Origin: Psychrobacillus sp. NEAU-3TGS | GTDB lineage: Bacteria > Bacillota > Bacilli > Bacillales_A > Planococcaceae | DNA: 64,000 bases | Direction: 5' to 3' | Assembly (NCBI RefSeq): GCF_029955155.1 | Contig: NZ_JAPNOZ010000012.1 | Location: 453,610-517,609, forward strand | Program-made: the position numbers and the translations under genes | The notes under the pieces: generated by a model | What the model saw: the letters and a program-made list of their open reading frames with translations, nothing else | The model's database searches: none | What the model was told of the DNA's origin: nothing | Shown here: piece by piece, positions 1 to 8,795 of the stretch | Layout: every line of letters starts with the position of its first letter | Position numbering within the stretch: position 1 is the stretch's first letter

Positions 1-44
1 GGAAGCCGTGCCCGCGGAAAGCGTCCACCCTGTAGCGGAAATCC
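1..44. repeat. Partial copy of dispersed intergenic repeat family A
   Basis: The first 44 bases match the 3' end of the repeat at 12731-12850 (shared words include GTGCCCGCGGAAAGCGTCCAC and then GCGGAAATC). The copy runs off the left edge. It lies downstream of the livF terminator, as expected of an intergenic element. Confidence 0.7.
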
Positions 45-128
45 AAGCGTCCACTTCATTCAACTCACTACCGCACAGTTTCCCTATACTGTTAACCAAG
101 CCATAGAACTTTTACTCTCCTAAACCAC

Positions 129-168
129 AAAAACTTTCACCAAGTTACTAGAACTTAGTGAAAGTTTC
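129..168 (-). terminator. Rho-independent terminator of the first liv operon
   Basis: An inverted repeat just beyond the livF stop pairs AAACTTTCAC-type arms around a short loop. Read on the minus strand, it ends in a run of T. It closes the first five-gene liv transcription unit. Confidence 0.75.
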
Positions 169-173
169 GTTGG

Positions 174-887
174 TCAATGACCACCTAAATATGCCTGGCG
201 TACTTCTTCGCTTGCTTGTAAATCTTTTGCAGGGCCCGATAGAACAACTCTACCAGTTTCGATTACATACCCACGACTCGCAACAGATAGCGCCATGTTA
301 GCGTTTTGTTCGACTAATAAAACAGTTGTTCCATCGCGATTAATATCTTCAATTACTTGGAAGATTGTTTTAACCATTAAAGGAGCCAACCCCATCGAAG
401 GTTCATCTAGTAAAACTAGCTTTGGCTTTGCCATAATAGCACGACCCATTGCGAGCATTTGTTGCTCTCCACCCGAAAGTGTTCCTGAAAGTTGTTTTTT
501 ACGTTCTAATAGTCTTGGGAAAATATCATACACTTTTTGCATATCGCTATGGATTCCCGCTTTATCTTTCCGTAAGAATGCTCCCAATTCTAGGTTTTCT
601 TCTACTGTAAGATTAGCGAATACACGACGTCCTTCTGGAACATGTGATAACCCGGCTTTTACGATAGATTGCGCTTGTTTACCGGAAATCGATTTGTTCA
701 AAAATTCAATTTTCCCTTTTTTCGGTTTTAATAATCCGGACAAAGTTTTTAACAATGTACTTTTTCCAGCACCATTTGCCCCGATTAATGTGACAATTTC
801 TCCTTCATTTACATTAATTGATACATCTTTAAGGGCTTGAATGTTCCCGTAAAATACATCTATATTCTCCACTTTAAGCATTGACAT
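174..887 (-). CDS. livF: Branched-chain amino acid ABC transporter ATPase LivF (copy A)
   Basis: Cytoplasmic ATPase, 237 aa, that powers import of leucine, isoleucine and valine together with LivG, the permeases LivH and LivM and the lipoprotein LivK. Walker A is GANGAGKST (residues 36-44), the signature LSGGEQ is at 137-142 and Walker B LVLLDEP at 157-163. The usual H-loop histidine is replaced by Gln in VEQN, which is normal for LivF. It overlaps livG by 14 bp and is last in its operon. A second copy at 5394-6107 differs at only a few residues. Confidence 0.95.
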   Translation of the reverse strand: MSMLKVENIDVFYGNIQALKDVSINVNEGEIVTLIGANGAGKSTLLKTLSGLLKPKKGKIEFLNKSISGKQAQSIVKAGLSHVPEGRRVFANLTVEENLELGAFLRKDKAGIHSDMQKVYDIFPRLLERKKQLSGTLSGGEQQMLAMGRAIMAKPKLVLLDEPSMGLAPLMVKTIFQVIEDINRDGTTVLLVEQNANMALSVASRGYVIETGRVVLSGPAKDLQASEEVRQAYLGGH

Positions 888-1662
888 CGTGAACTTCCTC
901 CCCTAAATAAGCCTCAATTACTTTAGGATGGTTTCGAATCACTTCTGGTGATCCTTCCGCAAGAAGCTGACCATGGTCGAGCACATAAATTCGTTCACAA
1001 ACACCCATAACTAAATTCATATCGTGTTCAATGAGTAGTATAGTCAAATCGAATTTATTTCGAATAAACGCGATTAAATCCATTAAATCTTTTGTTTCTT
1101 GCGGGTTCATCCCTGCTGCCGGTTCGTCCAATAAAAGAAGTTTTGGATTGGCTGCTAATGCACGAGCAATTTCTAATCTTCTTTGCTGCCCGTAAGGTAA
1201 ATTCTTTGCTAGCTCATCCTTATACTTGTCTAAATTAAAAATCTTTAGGAATTCTATCGATTTTTCTTCCATTTCTTTTTCACCAGAAAAATGGGAAGGT
1301 AGCCTTAAAATAGAACTTATAATAGAATGCTTAGCGATAGAGTGGTAAGCAACTTTGACGTTATCTAATACAGAAAGTTCATTAAAAAGGCGAATATTTT
1401 GGAACGTACGGCTAACCCCTTTTCTAGTTACTTTGAAAGGAGGTAACCCATTAATCCGTTCTCCATTAAAAAGAATATCTCCTTCAGTAGGAACATAAAC
1501 TCCAGTAAGTAAGTTAAAACTAGTCGTTTTCCCAGCGCCATTTGGACCAATCAGACCAACTAATTCTCCTTGATTTAGTACCATATTCAAATTTTGAACA
1601 GCTTTTAAACCACCAAACTGAATACCAGTATTTTTCACTTCTAATAAAGGCTTATTTTCCAT
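874..1662 (-). CDS. livG: Branched-chain amino acid ABC transporter ATPase LivG (copy A)
   Basis: Second ATPase of the LIV importer, 262 aa. Walker A GPNGAGKTT is at residues 39-47. The signature is the LivG-type PYGQQRR, followed by Walker B LLLLDEP and the H-loop IEHDM. It overlaps livF at one end and livM at the other, so translation is probably coupled through the block. The paralogue at 6094-6882 has scattered substitutions, mostly in the helical domain around residues 95-135. Confidence 0.95.
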   Translation of the reverse strand: MENKPLLEVKNTGIQFGGLKAVQNLNMVLNQGELVGLIGPNGAGKTTSFNLLTGVYVPTEGDILFNGERINGLPPFKVTRKGVSRTFQNIRLFNELSVLDNVKVAYHSIAKHSIISSILRLPSHFSGEKEMEEKSIEFLKIFNLDKYKDELAKNLPYGQQRRLEIARALAANPKLLLLDEPAAGMNPQETKDLMDLIAFIRNKFDLTILLIEHDMNLVMGVCERIYVLDHGQLLAEGSPEVIRNHPKVIEAYLGEEVHDVNA

Positions 1663-2602
1663 GTTGGCTGCCTCCTTTTGGCGTTCTCCAAAGCTTGAAG
1701 TAATCCGTAATTTCCATCGTGCCCATTAATCCCTTAGGTCTATATAACATTACTATAATTAGTACAAGACTATAAATAATCATACGAGTTTCAGGATATC
1801 CCTGAAGATATGTAGAAACTATCGTTAAAAGAATTGCTGAAAGAACGGCACCTGATAGACTACCAAGGCCACCTAGAACTACGAATATTAGAATATCAAA
1901 AGATTTTAAAAAGCCAAATTGACTTGGTTGGATAATATAAAAGTTATGGGAAAATAAAGCACCTGCTACTCCAGCAAAGAATGAGCCGATTGCAAATGCG
2001 ATTACTTTATAATAAGTCGTATTTATCCCCATCGCATCCGATGCGATTTCATTTTCTCTAACGGAGATGGCCGCTAAACCATGTCTTGAGTTTGTGAAAT
2101 TGACGATCACCACAAGTGTAATAACTAGACAAACAAATGCATATGTCCAAGTAGTCAAATGGGAAACTTGCATCCCAGCGGCGCCACCAACTGCATCAAT
2201 ATTTAAGAACACAATTCGAATGATTTCCGCAAATCCAAGTGTTGCAATTGCCAAGTAATCGCCTTTTAATCTTAAGCTTGGAATTCCTACAATTAGTCCT
2301 GCTAATGCTGCAATAACCCCACCTACAATTATCGCTACGGCAAAAGGTAATTGTAATTTCATCGTTATGATTGCGGATACATATGCACCTACAGCTAAAA
2401 ATCCTGCATGACCAATAGAAAATTGACCTGTAATCCCAATAACCAAATGTAGGCTGACAGCTAAAATAATGTTAATGGCGATAAGTATGAGCGTATTAGA
2501 ATAAAATTGATTCATCATCTCCGTTGAAATCAGTACTTGGATGACTACATACACTAATACAGCTAATAGGATAAATGGCCAAAACTGTTTAGACTTTTTC
2601 AT
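1652..2602 (-). CDS. livM: Branched-chain amino acid ABC transporter permease LivM (copy A)
   Basis: Inner-membrane permease, 316 aa from the chosen start, with multiple hydrophobic helices and the LivM-type segment GITGQFSIGHAGFLAVGAY. The reading frame extends 14 codons upstream, but I choose the ATG of MKKSKQ because AGGTGG lies 9 nt before it and the longer form would overlap livH. Nucleotides 1929-2248 match the second copy with one mismatch while flanking sequence differs at a much higher rate, a sign of gene conversion. It pairs with LivH to form the channel. Confidence 0.92.
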   Translation of the reverse strand: MKKSKQFWPFILLAVLVYVVIQVLISTEMMNQFYSNTLILIAINIILAVSLHLVIGITGQFSIGHAGFLAVGAYVSAIITMKLQLPFAVAIIVGGVIAALAGLIVGIPSLRLKGDYLAIATLGFAEIIRIVFLNIDAVGGAAGMQVSHLTTWTYAFVCLVITLVVIVNFTNSRHGLAAISVRENEIASDAMGINTTYYKVIAFAIGSFFAGVAGALFSHNFYIIQPSQFGFLKSFDILIFVVLGGLGSLSGAVLSAILLTIVSTYLQGYPETRMIIYSLVLIIVMLYRPKGLMGTMEITDYFKLWRTPKGGSQHGK

Positions 2603-2615
2603 CTCTATATACCAC

Positions 2616-3491
2616 CTACACTTTCTCCCGTGTATTTTTGCCAAAGATTCCAGAAGGTCTGAAAATCAGAATTAAGATAAGGATAATGAATGCCGCAGCA
2701 TCTCTCCATAATGAGAAGCCTAGAGCACTAACAATCGTTTCTACAACTCCAAGTACTAGACCGCCAACCATTGCCCCAGGAATAATTCCAATTCCCCCAA
2801 GAACCGCAGCGACGAATGCTTTTAAGCCTGGAATAACCCCCATTAGAGGATCGATCTTTGTATAATACACTCCAAAAATTACACCAGCAGCCCCTGCTAA
2901 AGCTGAACCAATAGCAAACGTTGCAGAAATCGTATTATCTACATTAATCCCCATTAGCTTTGCCGCCTCTACGTCATGTGAAACAGCGCGCATCGCTTTT
3001 CCTGTTTTCGTTTTATGGACGATAAATTGTAGCAGGATCATAAGAACGACAGAAACAGAAAGAATTAACACAGATTGTATACTAATTTGAGCCCCTAAAA
3101 TGCTAAATGTTTTGTTGGAGAAAATATTCGGATAAGCTTCCGGTTGAGCTCCGCGAATATAAATTACGCCGTATTCTATTAGTAAAGATACACCAATCGC
3201 AGTTATAAGTGCCGCAATGCGTGTAGCATTACGCAAACGTTTATATGCAATACGTTCGATAATCACTCCAAATAACGCGCAAGCTACCATAGAAATAATT
3301 AATGCAGGGAAAAATCCTAGTCCAAAAACAGTAATCGAGTAAAAACCGATAAACGAGCCTACCATAAACACATCACCATGTGCAAAGTTGATTAATTTAA
3401 TAATGCCGTATACCATCGTGTAACCGAGGGCGATTAATGCGTATATACTTCCGAGTGAAATACCGTTAATCAATTGTTGTATCCATTCCAT
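2616..3491 (-). CDS. livH: Branched-chain amino acid ABC transporter permease LivH (copy A)
   Basis: Membrane permease, 291 aa, very hydrophobic. The N-terminal GISLGSIYALIALGYTMVYG and the following INFAHGDVFM segment are typical of LivH. The start is supported by AGGGAG about 8 nt upstream. It follows livK after an 85-bp gap that holds a hairpin, so the binding protein is probably made in excess of the membrane parts. The paralogue is at 7836-8711. Confidence 0.94.
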   Translation of the reverse strand: MEWIQQLINGISLGSIYALIALGYTMVYGIIKLINFAHGDVFMVGSFIGFYSITVFGLGFFPALIISMVACALFGVIIERIAYKRLRNATRIAALITAIGVSLLIEYGVIYIRGAQPEAYPNIFSNKTFSILGAQISIQSVLILSVSVVLMILLQFIVHKTKTGKAMRAVSHDVEAAKLMGINVDNTISATFAIGSALAGAAGVIFGVYYTKIDPLMGVIPGLKAFVAAVLGGIGIIPGAMVGGLVLGVVETIVSALGFSLWRDAAAFIILILILIFRPSGIFGKNTREKV

Positions 3492-3534
3492 GAAGTTTCA
3501 CTCCCTTATGCGTTCAATTTCTTTTTGTGTAGAT

Positions 3535-3559
3535 AAAAAGGAGGGATATCAATCCCTCC
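3535..3559 (-). terminator. Intercistronic hairpin between livK and livH (copy A)
   Basis: GGAGGGAT and ATCCCTCC form a tight stem, followed by T5 on the minus strand. It is probably a partial terminator or 3'-end stabiliser that lets livK transcripts accumulate above livHMGF. The second operon keeps a similar hairpin with a different sequence at 8756-8780. Confidence 0.6.
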
Positions 3560-3576
3560 CATTTTACGACTAACTC

Positions 3577-4755
3577 TTAAGGATTAACTTTCGTATTAAA
3601 TACTTGCTTTCCATCTACGAATTCTAAGATTGTAGCCGATTTAACTGGATGGTGGTTTTCATCCACTGAATATAAACCTGTTACTAAATCTAGATTATCT
3701 GTAGCTTTTAAAGCATCCTTAATTTTTGTTCCATCTGTAGAACCTGCACGCTCAATTGCATCTTTTAATAAATATACAGTGTCGTATCCAAGTGCATTAA
3801 ATGAGTTCGGTGCTTTTCCGTATTTGTCATTAAACTTATCTGCAAATTCTTTTGCTTTTCCATCTGGATCTTCTGCAGAATAGTGATTAATAACAAATGT
3901 ATTGTTTAACGCCTCTGCTCCAGCCAAATCAACGATTGTTGGTGAATCCCATCCATCAGCACCCATTAAAGGAACTGTAATTCCAAGTTCACGAGCTTGT
4001 TTGACGATCAAACCAACTTCTTCATAATAACCAGGAATAAAGATAAACTCCGGATTTGCACCTTTAATACGAGTTAACGTAGATCTGAAATCTGTATCTT
4101 TTGCTACATAAGATTCTTGCTGTACGATTTTACCGCCAGCAGCTTCAAAGTCTTTAATAAATGAAGCAGCAAGACCTTTTGCATAGTCACTCGCGTTGTC
4201 CGCATAGACTGCTGCAGTTTTTACTTTCAGTTCATTTGCTGCAAAGTTTGCAGCTACAGTTCCTTGGAATGGATCAATGAATGATGTACGGAATGCATAT
4301 TCATTAACAGAACCATTATCAGCAACTGTTACAGTTGGACTAGTGCCAGATGGTGTAATCATTGGAGTTTTGCTGTCATTAGCAATCTGCACTTGTGCTA
4401 CAGAGTTACCGCTTGTTGCAGGCCCAATTATTGCAGCTACTTTATCTTGACTTGTTAATTTGATCGCGGCACTTGTTGATTCAGCAGCGTCCGATTTATT
4501 GTCTACGGTTACTAATTTAATTTGTTTCCCATCAATACCACCAGCGGCATTGATTTCTTCTACAGCTAAATTAAATCCGTCATTTTGAGATGATCCATAT
4601 GATGCTACTGGACCAGATAGTTCTAGGTTAACACCGATTTTGATCTCGTCTCCTCCCTTAGAACCACTACCTTCTTCCCCTGCTCCACATCCTGCTAGCA
4701 TTCCCACTAGAAGAGAAGAAGCAAGAAATAATGAAGCAAACTTTGATTTCTTCAT
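3577..4755 (-). CDS. livK: Branched-chain amino acid binding lipoprotein LivK (copy A)
   Basis: Extracytoplasmic solute receptor, 392 aa, of the type I periplasmic-binding fold. A lipoprotein signal peptide ends in the lipobox LAGC (Cys23), followed by a Gly/Ser/Glu linker. The mature protein starts IKIGVNLELSGPVASYG and contains the TPSGTSPTVT ligand loop. AGGAGG precedes the ATG. It is first in its operon. The paralogue at 8796-9998 differs at several likely pocket positions, so the two may prefer different ligands. Exact substrates cannot be read from sequence. Confidence 0.93.
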   Translation of the reverse strand: MKKSKFASLFLASSLLVGMLAGCGAGEEGSGSKGGDEIKIGVNLELSGPVASYGSSQNDGFNLAVEEINAAGGIDGKQIKLVTVDNKSDAAESTSAAIKLTSQDKVAAIIGPATSGNSVAQVQIANDSKTPMITPSGTSPTVTVADNGSVNEYAFRTSFIDPFQGTVAANFAANELKVKTAAVYADNASDYAKGLAASFIKDFEAAGGKIVQQESYVAKDTDFRSTLTRIKGANPEFIFIPGYYEEVGLIVKQARELGITVPLMGADGWDSPTIVDLAGAEALNNTFVINHYSAEDPDGKAKEFADKFNDKYGKAPNSFNALGYDTVYLLKDAIERAGSTDGTKIKDALKATDNLDLVTGLYSVDENHHPVKSATILEFVDGKQVFNTKVNP

Positions 4756-4871
4756 TTTAAATAACCTCCTATTTTGTTCGATAATTCTGAATTTATAAGT
4801 CGTACTTCTTAATTTTATATTTTAATAAGTAACCGCTCAGAAACTATCAATTTATTCGTATGAACTATCTC

Positions 4872-4900
4872 ATTGTAAAACAAAGTATTTATTCAGTCTA
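4872..4900 (-). promoter_or_regulatory. Putative sigma-A promoter of liv operon A
   Basis: On the minus strand TAGACT and TACAAT are separated by 17 bp. The same hexamers and spacing occur before the second operon (10120-10148), although much of the surrounding spacer has diverged. That conservation is the main argument; the -35 match itself is only four of six. Confidence 0.55.
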
Positions 4901-4923
4901 CAATAATTTTTCTCCCAGTTCTA

Positions 4924-4938
4924 AAATTTCAGAAATTA
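4924..4938. promoter_or_regulatory. CodY-like site upstream of liv operon A
   Basis: The 15-mer AAATTTCAGAAATTA matches the CodY consensus AATTTTCWGAAAATT at 12 of 15 positions. It sits 24 bp beyond the -35 hexamer, the same distance as a weaker copy (10 of 15) at 10172-10186. CodY control of branched-chain amino acid uptake is well established in Bacillales; its action here is inferred. Confidence 0.45.
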
Positions 4939-5319
4939 CATTAGAATAATATTTTATAAGTATTTATAAACCCTTGTAGATATTAGGTTTGGTGTATAAT
5001 GTATTCTATATATTACCAGAATGTTTACTTTAAATTTTATTTTTAAAGATAGACTTAATTGGTCTTTTTTATCGATAAGTCTGGTATTATTGTTAATTTA
5101 TAGTAAATTTACAGGTCATCAATTGATTTTATTTTTAATTATTTGTACTCAAAATTAGTTCGGTATCCGCAATAAAAAAGGGTTCATATGGTACTAATGG
5201 AATGCAAACTAGATAACGAAAATAAGAAATTATGTATCAGCAAGTAAAAAAATAGCTTTCCTTAAGTCCCTCTTTCTATCATGCGCTGTATAAATTACTA
5301 GATACTAAAAAAGTGTATA

Positions 5320-5360
5320 AAAAAAACAGATATAGAAAAGAGTCTTTTCTATACCTGTTT
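5320..5360 (-). terminator. Rho-independent terminator of the second liv operon
   Basis: A long near-perfect stem (AACAGGTATAGAAAAG-type arm) is followed by a run of eight T on the minus strand, starting 34 bp after the livF stop. It separates the two operons transcriptionally. Confidence 0.85.
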
Positions 5361-5393
5361 CGATTTATAGACCTATTTTACAGCCTTGTCTTT

Positions 5394-6107
5394 TTAGTGT
5401 CCGCCTAAATATGCTTGTCTTACTTCTTCGCTTGCTTGCAAATCTTTTGCAGGACCTGATAGAACAACTTTGCCAGTTTCGATCACATACCCACGACTTG
5501 CAACAGAAAGAGCCATATTTGCGTTTTGTTCAACCAACAAAACGGTTGTACCATCTCGGTTAATATCTTCAATTACTTGGAAGATTGTTTTAACCATTAA
5601 AGGTGCTAATCCCATGGATGGTTCATCTAGTAAAACTAGCTTTGGCTTTGCCATAATAGCACGACCCATTGCGAGCATTTGTTGTTCTCCTCCGGAAAGT
5701 GTACCAGAATGCTGTTTCTTGCGTTCTAGTAGTCTCGGGAAAATCTCGTACACTTTTTGCATATCGCTATGAATACCCGCTTTATCCTTCCGTAAGAATG
5801 CTCCCAATTCTAGATTTTCTTCTACTGTAAGGTTAGCAAATACACGACGTCCTTCTGGAACATGCGATATACCAGATTTCACGATAGATTGTGCTTGTTT
5901 GCCAGCAATGGATTTTTGGAGAAACTCTATTTTTCCATTTTTCGGTTTTAATAATCCTGATAGCGTTTTCAATAAAGTACTTTTACCAGCACCATTTGCA
6001 CCGATCAGTGTTACAATTTCCCCTTCATTTACATTGATAGAGACACCTTTAAGGGCTTGAATATTCCCGTAAAATACATCTATATTTTCTACTTTAAGCA
6101 TTGACAT
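5394..6107 (-). CDS. livF: Branched-chain amino acid ABC transporter ATPase LivF (copy B)
   Basis: ATPase of 237 aa, nearly identical to copy A. Walker A GANGAGKST (36-44), LSGGEQQ and LVLLDEP are all intact, as is the family-typical VEQN in place of the H-loop His. Differences from copy A are few and conservative (for example K57N and L133H). It is last gene of the second liv operon and overlaps livG by 14 bp. Both copies look functional, so this is a recent or homogenised duplicate rather than a decaying one. Confidence 0.95.
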   Translation of the reverse strand: MSMLKVENIDVFYGNIQALKGVSINVNEGEIVTLIGANGAGKSTLLKTLSGLLKPKNGKIEFLQKSIAGKQAQSIVKSGISHVPEGRRVFANLTVEENLELGAFLRKDKAGIHSDMQKVYEIFPRLLERKKQHSGTLSGGEQQMLAMGRAIMAKPKLVLLDEPSMGLAPLMVKTIFQVIEDINRDGTTVLLVEQNANMALSVASRGYVIETGKVVLSGPAKDLQASEEVRQAYLGGH

Positions 6108-6882
6108 CGTGAACTTCCTCCCCTAAATAAGCCTCAATAACCTTAGGATGGTTACGGATCTCTTCTGGTGATCCTTCCGCAAGAAGCTGACCATGGTCAA
6201 GTACATAAATTCGTTCACAAACACCCATGACTAAATTCATATCGTGTTCTATAAGCAAAATAGTCAAATCAAATTTATTTCGAATAAATGCGATTAAATC
6301 CATTAAATCTTTCGTTTCTTGTGGGTTCATACCAGCTGCCGGTTCATCCAATAATAGAAGTTTTGGTCCTGTTGCCAAAGCACGAGCTATCTCTAATCTT
6401 CGTTGCTGCCCGTAAGGTAAATTCTTTGCTAACTCATCTTTGTACTTATCTAAACTGAAAATCTTCAAAAACTCAATGGACTTCTCTTCCATTTCTTGTT
6501 CCCCTTTAAAATGGGAAGGCAAGCGTAATACGGAGCTGAGAATATTATGCTTAGCAAGTGAGTGATAGGCAACTTTTACATTTTCCAACACGGACAAATC
6601 ATTGAACAAACGTATATTTTGAAATGTACGACTTATTCCTTTTCTAGTAACTTTAAAAGGAGGCAAACCATTTACTCGTTCCCCGTTAAAAATGATATCT
6701 CCCTCAGTTGGTACATATACACCCGTTAACAAGTTAAAACTAGTCGTTTTCCCAGCACCATTTGGACCAATCAGACCAACTAATTCTCCTTGATTTAGTA
6801 CCATATTCAAATTTTGAACAGCTTTTAAACCACCAAACTGAATACCGGTATTTTTCACTTCCAATAAAGGCTTATTTTCCAT
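6094..6882 (-). CDS. livG: Branched-chain amino acid ABC transporter ATPase LivG (copy B)
   Basis: ATPase of 262 aa with the same motifs as copy A: GPNGAGKTT, PYGQQRR, LLLLDEP and IEHDM. The 5' part of the gene (about 6781-6840) is identical to copy A at the DNA level, while the middle carries many silent and some amino acid changes, so identity is patchy. It overlaps livF and livM and belongs to the second complete importer. Confidence 0.95.
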   Translation of the reverse strand: MENKPLLEVKNTGIQFGGLKAVQNLNMVLNQGELVGLIGPNGAGKTTSFNLLTGVYVPTEGDIIFNGERVNGLPPFKVTRKGISRTFQNIRLFNDLSVLENVKVAYHSLAKHNILSSVLRLPSHFKGEQEMEEKSIEFLKIFSLDKYKDELAKNLPYGQQRRLEIARALATGPKLLLLDEPAAGMNPQETKDLMDLIAFIRNKFDLTILLIEHDMNLVMGVCERIYVLDHGQLLAEGSPEEIRNHPKVIEAYLGEEVHDVNA

Positions 6883-7822
6883 GTTGACCGCCTCCTTTTG
6901 GCGTTCTCCATAGCTTGAAATAATCTGTAATTTCCATCGTGCCCATTAATCCCTTAGGTCGATATAACATTACTAAAATTAACACAAGACTATAAATAAT
7001 CATACGAGTTTCAGGATATCCTTGCAGATAGGTAGAAACTACCGTTAATAATATGGCTGACAGTACTGCACCTGAGAGACTACCAAGACCACCTAGAACT
7101 ACGAATATTAGAATATCAAAAGATTTTAAAAAGCCGAATTGACTTGGCTGGATAATATAAAAGTTATGGGAAAATAAAGCACCTGCTACTCCAGCAAAGA
7201 ATGAGCCGATTGCAAATGCGATTACTTTATAATAAGTCGTATTTATCCCCATCGCATCCGATGCGATTTCATTTTCTCTAACGGAGATGGCCGCTAAACC
7301 ATGTCTTGAGTTTGTGAAATTGACGATCACCACAAGTGTAATAACTAGACAAACAAATGCATATGTCCAAGTAGTCAAATGGGAAACTTGCATCCCAGCA
7401 GCGCCACCAACTGCATCAATATTTAAGAACACAATTCGAATGATTTCCGCAAATCCAAGTGTTGCAATCGCTAAATAATCTCCTTTGAGTCTTAAACTTG
7501 GAATACCAACAATTAATCCCGCTAGAGCAGCTACAATACCACCTATAATAATAGCAACTACAAATGGAAGATGTAATTTCATAGTGACAATAGCTGAAAT
7601 GTAAGCGCCTACAGCCAAAAATCCAGCATGACCTATCGAAAATTGTCCAGTTATACCGATTACCAAATGTAGGCTTACCGCTAAAATTATATTGATGGCA
7701 ATTAATATAAGCGTATTAGAATAAAATTGATTGATGATTTCAGCTGAAATCAAAAACTGCACAACTGCGTACACTAATACCGCTACTACAATAAATGGCC
7801 AAAACTGTTTAGACTTTTTCAT
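6872..7822 (-). CDS. livM: Branched-chain amino acid ABC transporter permease LivM (copy B)
   Basis: Permease of 316 aa. The start is the ATG of MKKSKQ, with AGGTGG 9 nt upstream as in copy A. Positions 7149-7468 match copy A almost perfectly, whereas the adjoining 60 bp differ at roughly a quarter of positions. Such a sharp boundary is best explained by recent gene conversion. The conserved GITGQFSIGHAGFLAVGAY segment is intact. Confidence 0.92.
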   Translation of the reverse strand: MKKSKQFWPFIVVAVLVYAVVQFLISAEIINQFYSNTLILIAINIILAVSLHLVIGITGQFSIGHAGFLAVGAYISAIVTMKLHLPFVVAIIIGGIVAALAGLIVGIPSLRLKGDYLAIATLGFAEIIRIVFLNIDAVGGAAGMQVSHLTTWTYAFVCLVITLVVIVNFTNSRHGLAAISVRENEIASDAMGINTTYYKVIAFAIGSFFAGVAGALFSHNFYIIQPSQFGFLKSFDILIFVVLGGLGSLSGAVLSAILLTVVSTYLQGYPETRMIIYSLVLILVMLYRPKGLMGTMEITDYFKLWRTPKGGGQHGK

Positions 7823-7835
7823 CTCTATATACCAC

Positions 7836-8711
7836 CTACACTTTCTCTCGGGTATTTTTACCAAAGATTCCAGAAGGTCTGAAAATCAGAATTAAGATGA
7901 GAATAATGAATGCTGCAGCATCTCTCCATAAAGAGAAGCCTAGAGCACTAACAATCGTTTCTACAACTCCGAGTACTAGACCGCCAACCATTGCCCCAGG
8001 AATAATTCCAATTCCTCCAAGAACCGCGGCAACAAATGCTTTTAAGCCCGGAATGACTCCCATTAAAGGATCAATCTTTGTGTAATACACCCCAAAAATT
8101 ACACCAGCAGCCCCTGCTAAAGCTGAACCAATAGCAAACGTAGCAGAAATAGTATTATCTACATTAATCCCCATTAGCTTCGCAGCCTCTACGTCATGTG
8201 AAACAGCCCGCATCGCTTTTCCTGTTTTCGTTTTATGTACAATGAACTGCAGCAAGATCATCAGTACAACGGAAACCGACAGAATGAGAACAGATTGAAT
8301 GCTAATTTGTGCACCTAAGAATTCAAAAGATTTATTGGAGAATATATTAGGATATGCTTCTGGTTGAGCTCCTCTAATATAAATCACTCCATATTCAATC
8401 AATAACGATACTCCAATTGCCGTTATAAGCGCAGCAATCCTTGTTGCATTTCGTAAGCGTTTATATGCAATACGTTCAATAATCACACCAAATAATGCAC
8501 AGGATGCCATGGACAAAATAAGTGCTGGGAAAAAACCTAACCCAAAGACAGTAATCGAATAAAATCCAATGAAAGAACCAACCATGAACACATCACCGTG
8601 TGCAAAGTTGATCAATTTAATAATTCCGTAAACCATCGTGTAGCCTAGGGCAATTAATGCATATATACTGCCGAGTGAAATACCGTTAATCAATTGCTGT
8701 AACCATTCCAT
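7836..8711 (-). CDS. livH: Branched-chain amino acid ABC transporter permease LivH (copy B)
   Basis: Permease of 291 aa with the LivH N-terminus GISLGSIYALIALGYTMVYG and the INFAHGDVFM segment. Most differences from copy A are silent; the main amino acid changes lie around residues 65-72 and 127-131, the latter probably in an external loop. It follows livK by 84 bp, with a hairpin in the gap. Confidence 0.94.
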   Translation of the reverse strand: MEWLQQLINGISLGSIYALIALGYTMVYGIIKLINFAHGDVFMVGSFIGFYSITVFGLGFFPALILSMASCALFGVIIERIAYKRLRNATRIAALITAIGVSLLIEYGVIYIRGAQPEAYPNIFSNKSFEFLGAQISIQSVLILSVSVVLMILLQFIVHKTKTGKAMRAVSHDVEAAKLMGINVDNTISATFAIGSALAGAAGVIFGVYYTKIDPLMGVIPGLKAFVAAVLGGIGIIPGAMVGGLVLGVVETIVSALGFSLWRDAAAFIILILILIFRPSGIFGKNTREKV

Positions 8712-8755
8712 AAAGTTTCACTCCTAAAGTCTCTAGATTTCAACTTATAATAAAA

Positions 8756-8780
8756 AGAGGAGGGATATAATCCCCCCTCT
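8756..8780 (-). terminator. Intercistronic hairpin between livK and livH (copy B)
   Basis: AGAGG/GGGAT and ATCCC/CCTCT arms form a stem followed by T5 on the minus strand. It has the same place and likely role as the hairpin at 3535-3559 but a different sequence, so the structure rather than the sequence appears conserved. Confidence 0.55.
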
Positions 8781-8795
8781 ATAATCAGGCTTATC

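Larger units (their letters stand above)
4756..5393. other. Spacer between the two liv operons
   Basis: This 638-bp AT-rich region has no convincing gene. It holds the promoter of the first operon (4872-4900), a CodY-like site (4924-4938) and the terminator of the second operon (5320-5360). A stretch near 5154-5176 (TTAGTTCG, then CCGCAATAAA) recurs at 10396-10420, so the duplicated unit probably extends that far. I see nothing clear in 5180-5315. Confidence 0.6.

Noticed and set aside
295-840. 181-codon plus-strand frame across livF
   Set aside because: It is antisense to a gene with full ABC ATPase motifs, has no family resemblance, and a similar frame mirrors the duplicated copy only because the gene does.
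1652-2644. Longer livM start (MAKIHGRKC)
   Set aside because: It would overlap the end of livH and lacks a ribosome site; MKKSKQ has one, and the same choice works in the second copy.
5000-5320. tRNA or small stable RNA between the liv operons
   Set aside because: AT-rich sequence with no cloverleaf, no TTCGA arm in the right context and no strong stem besides the operon terminator.
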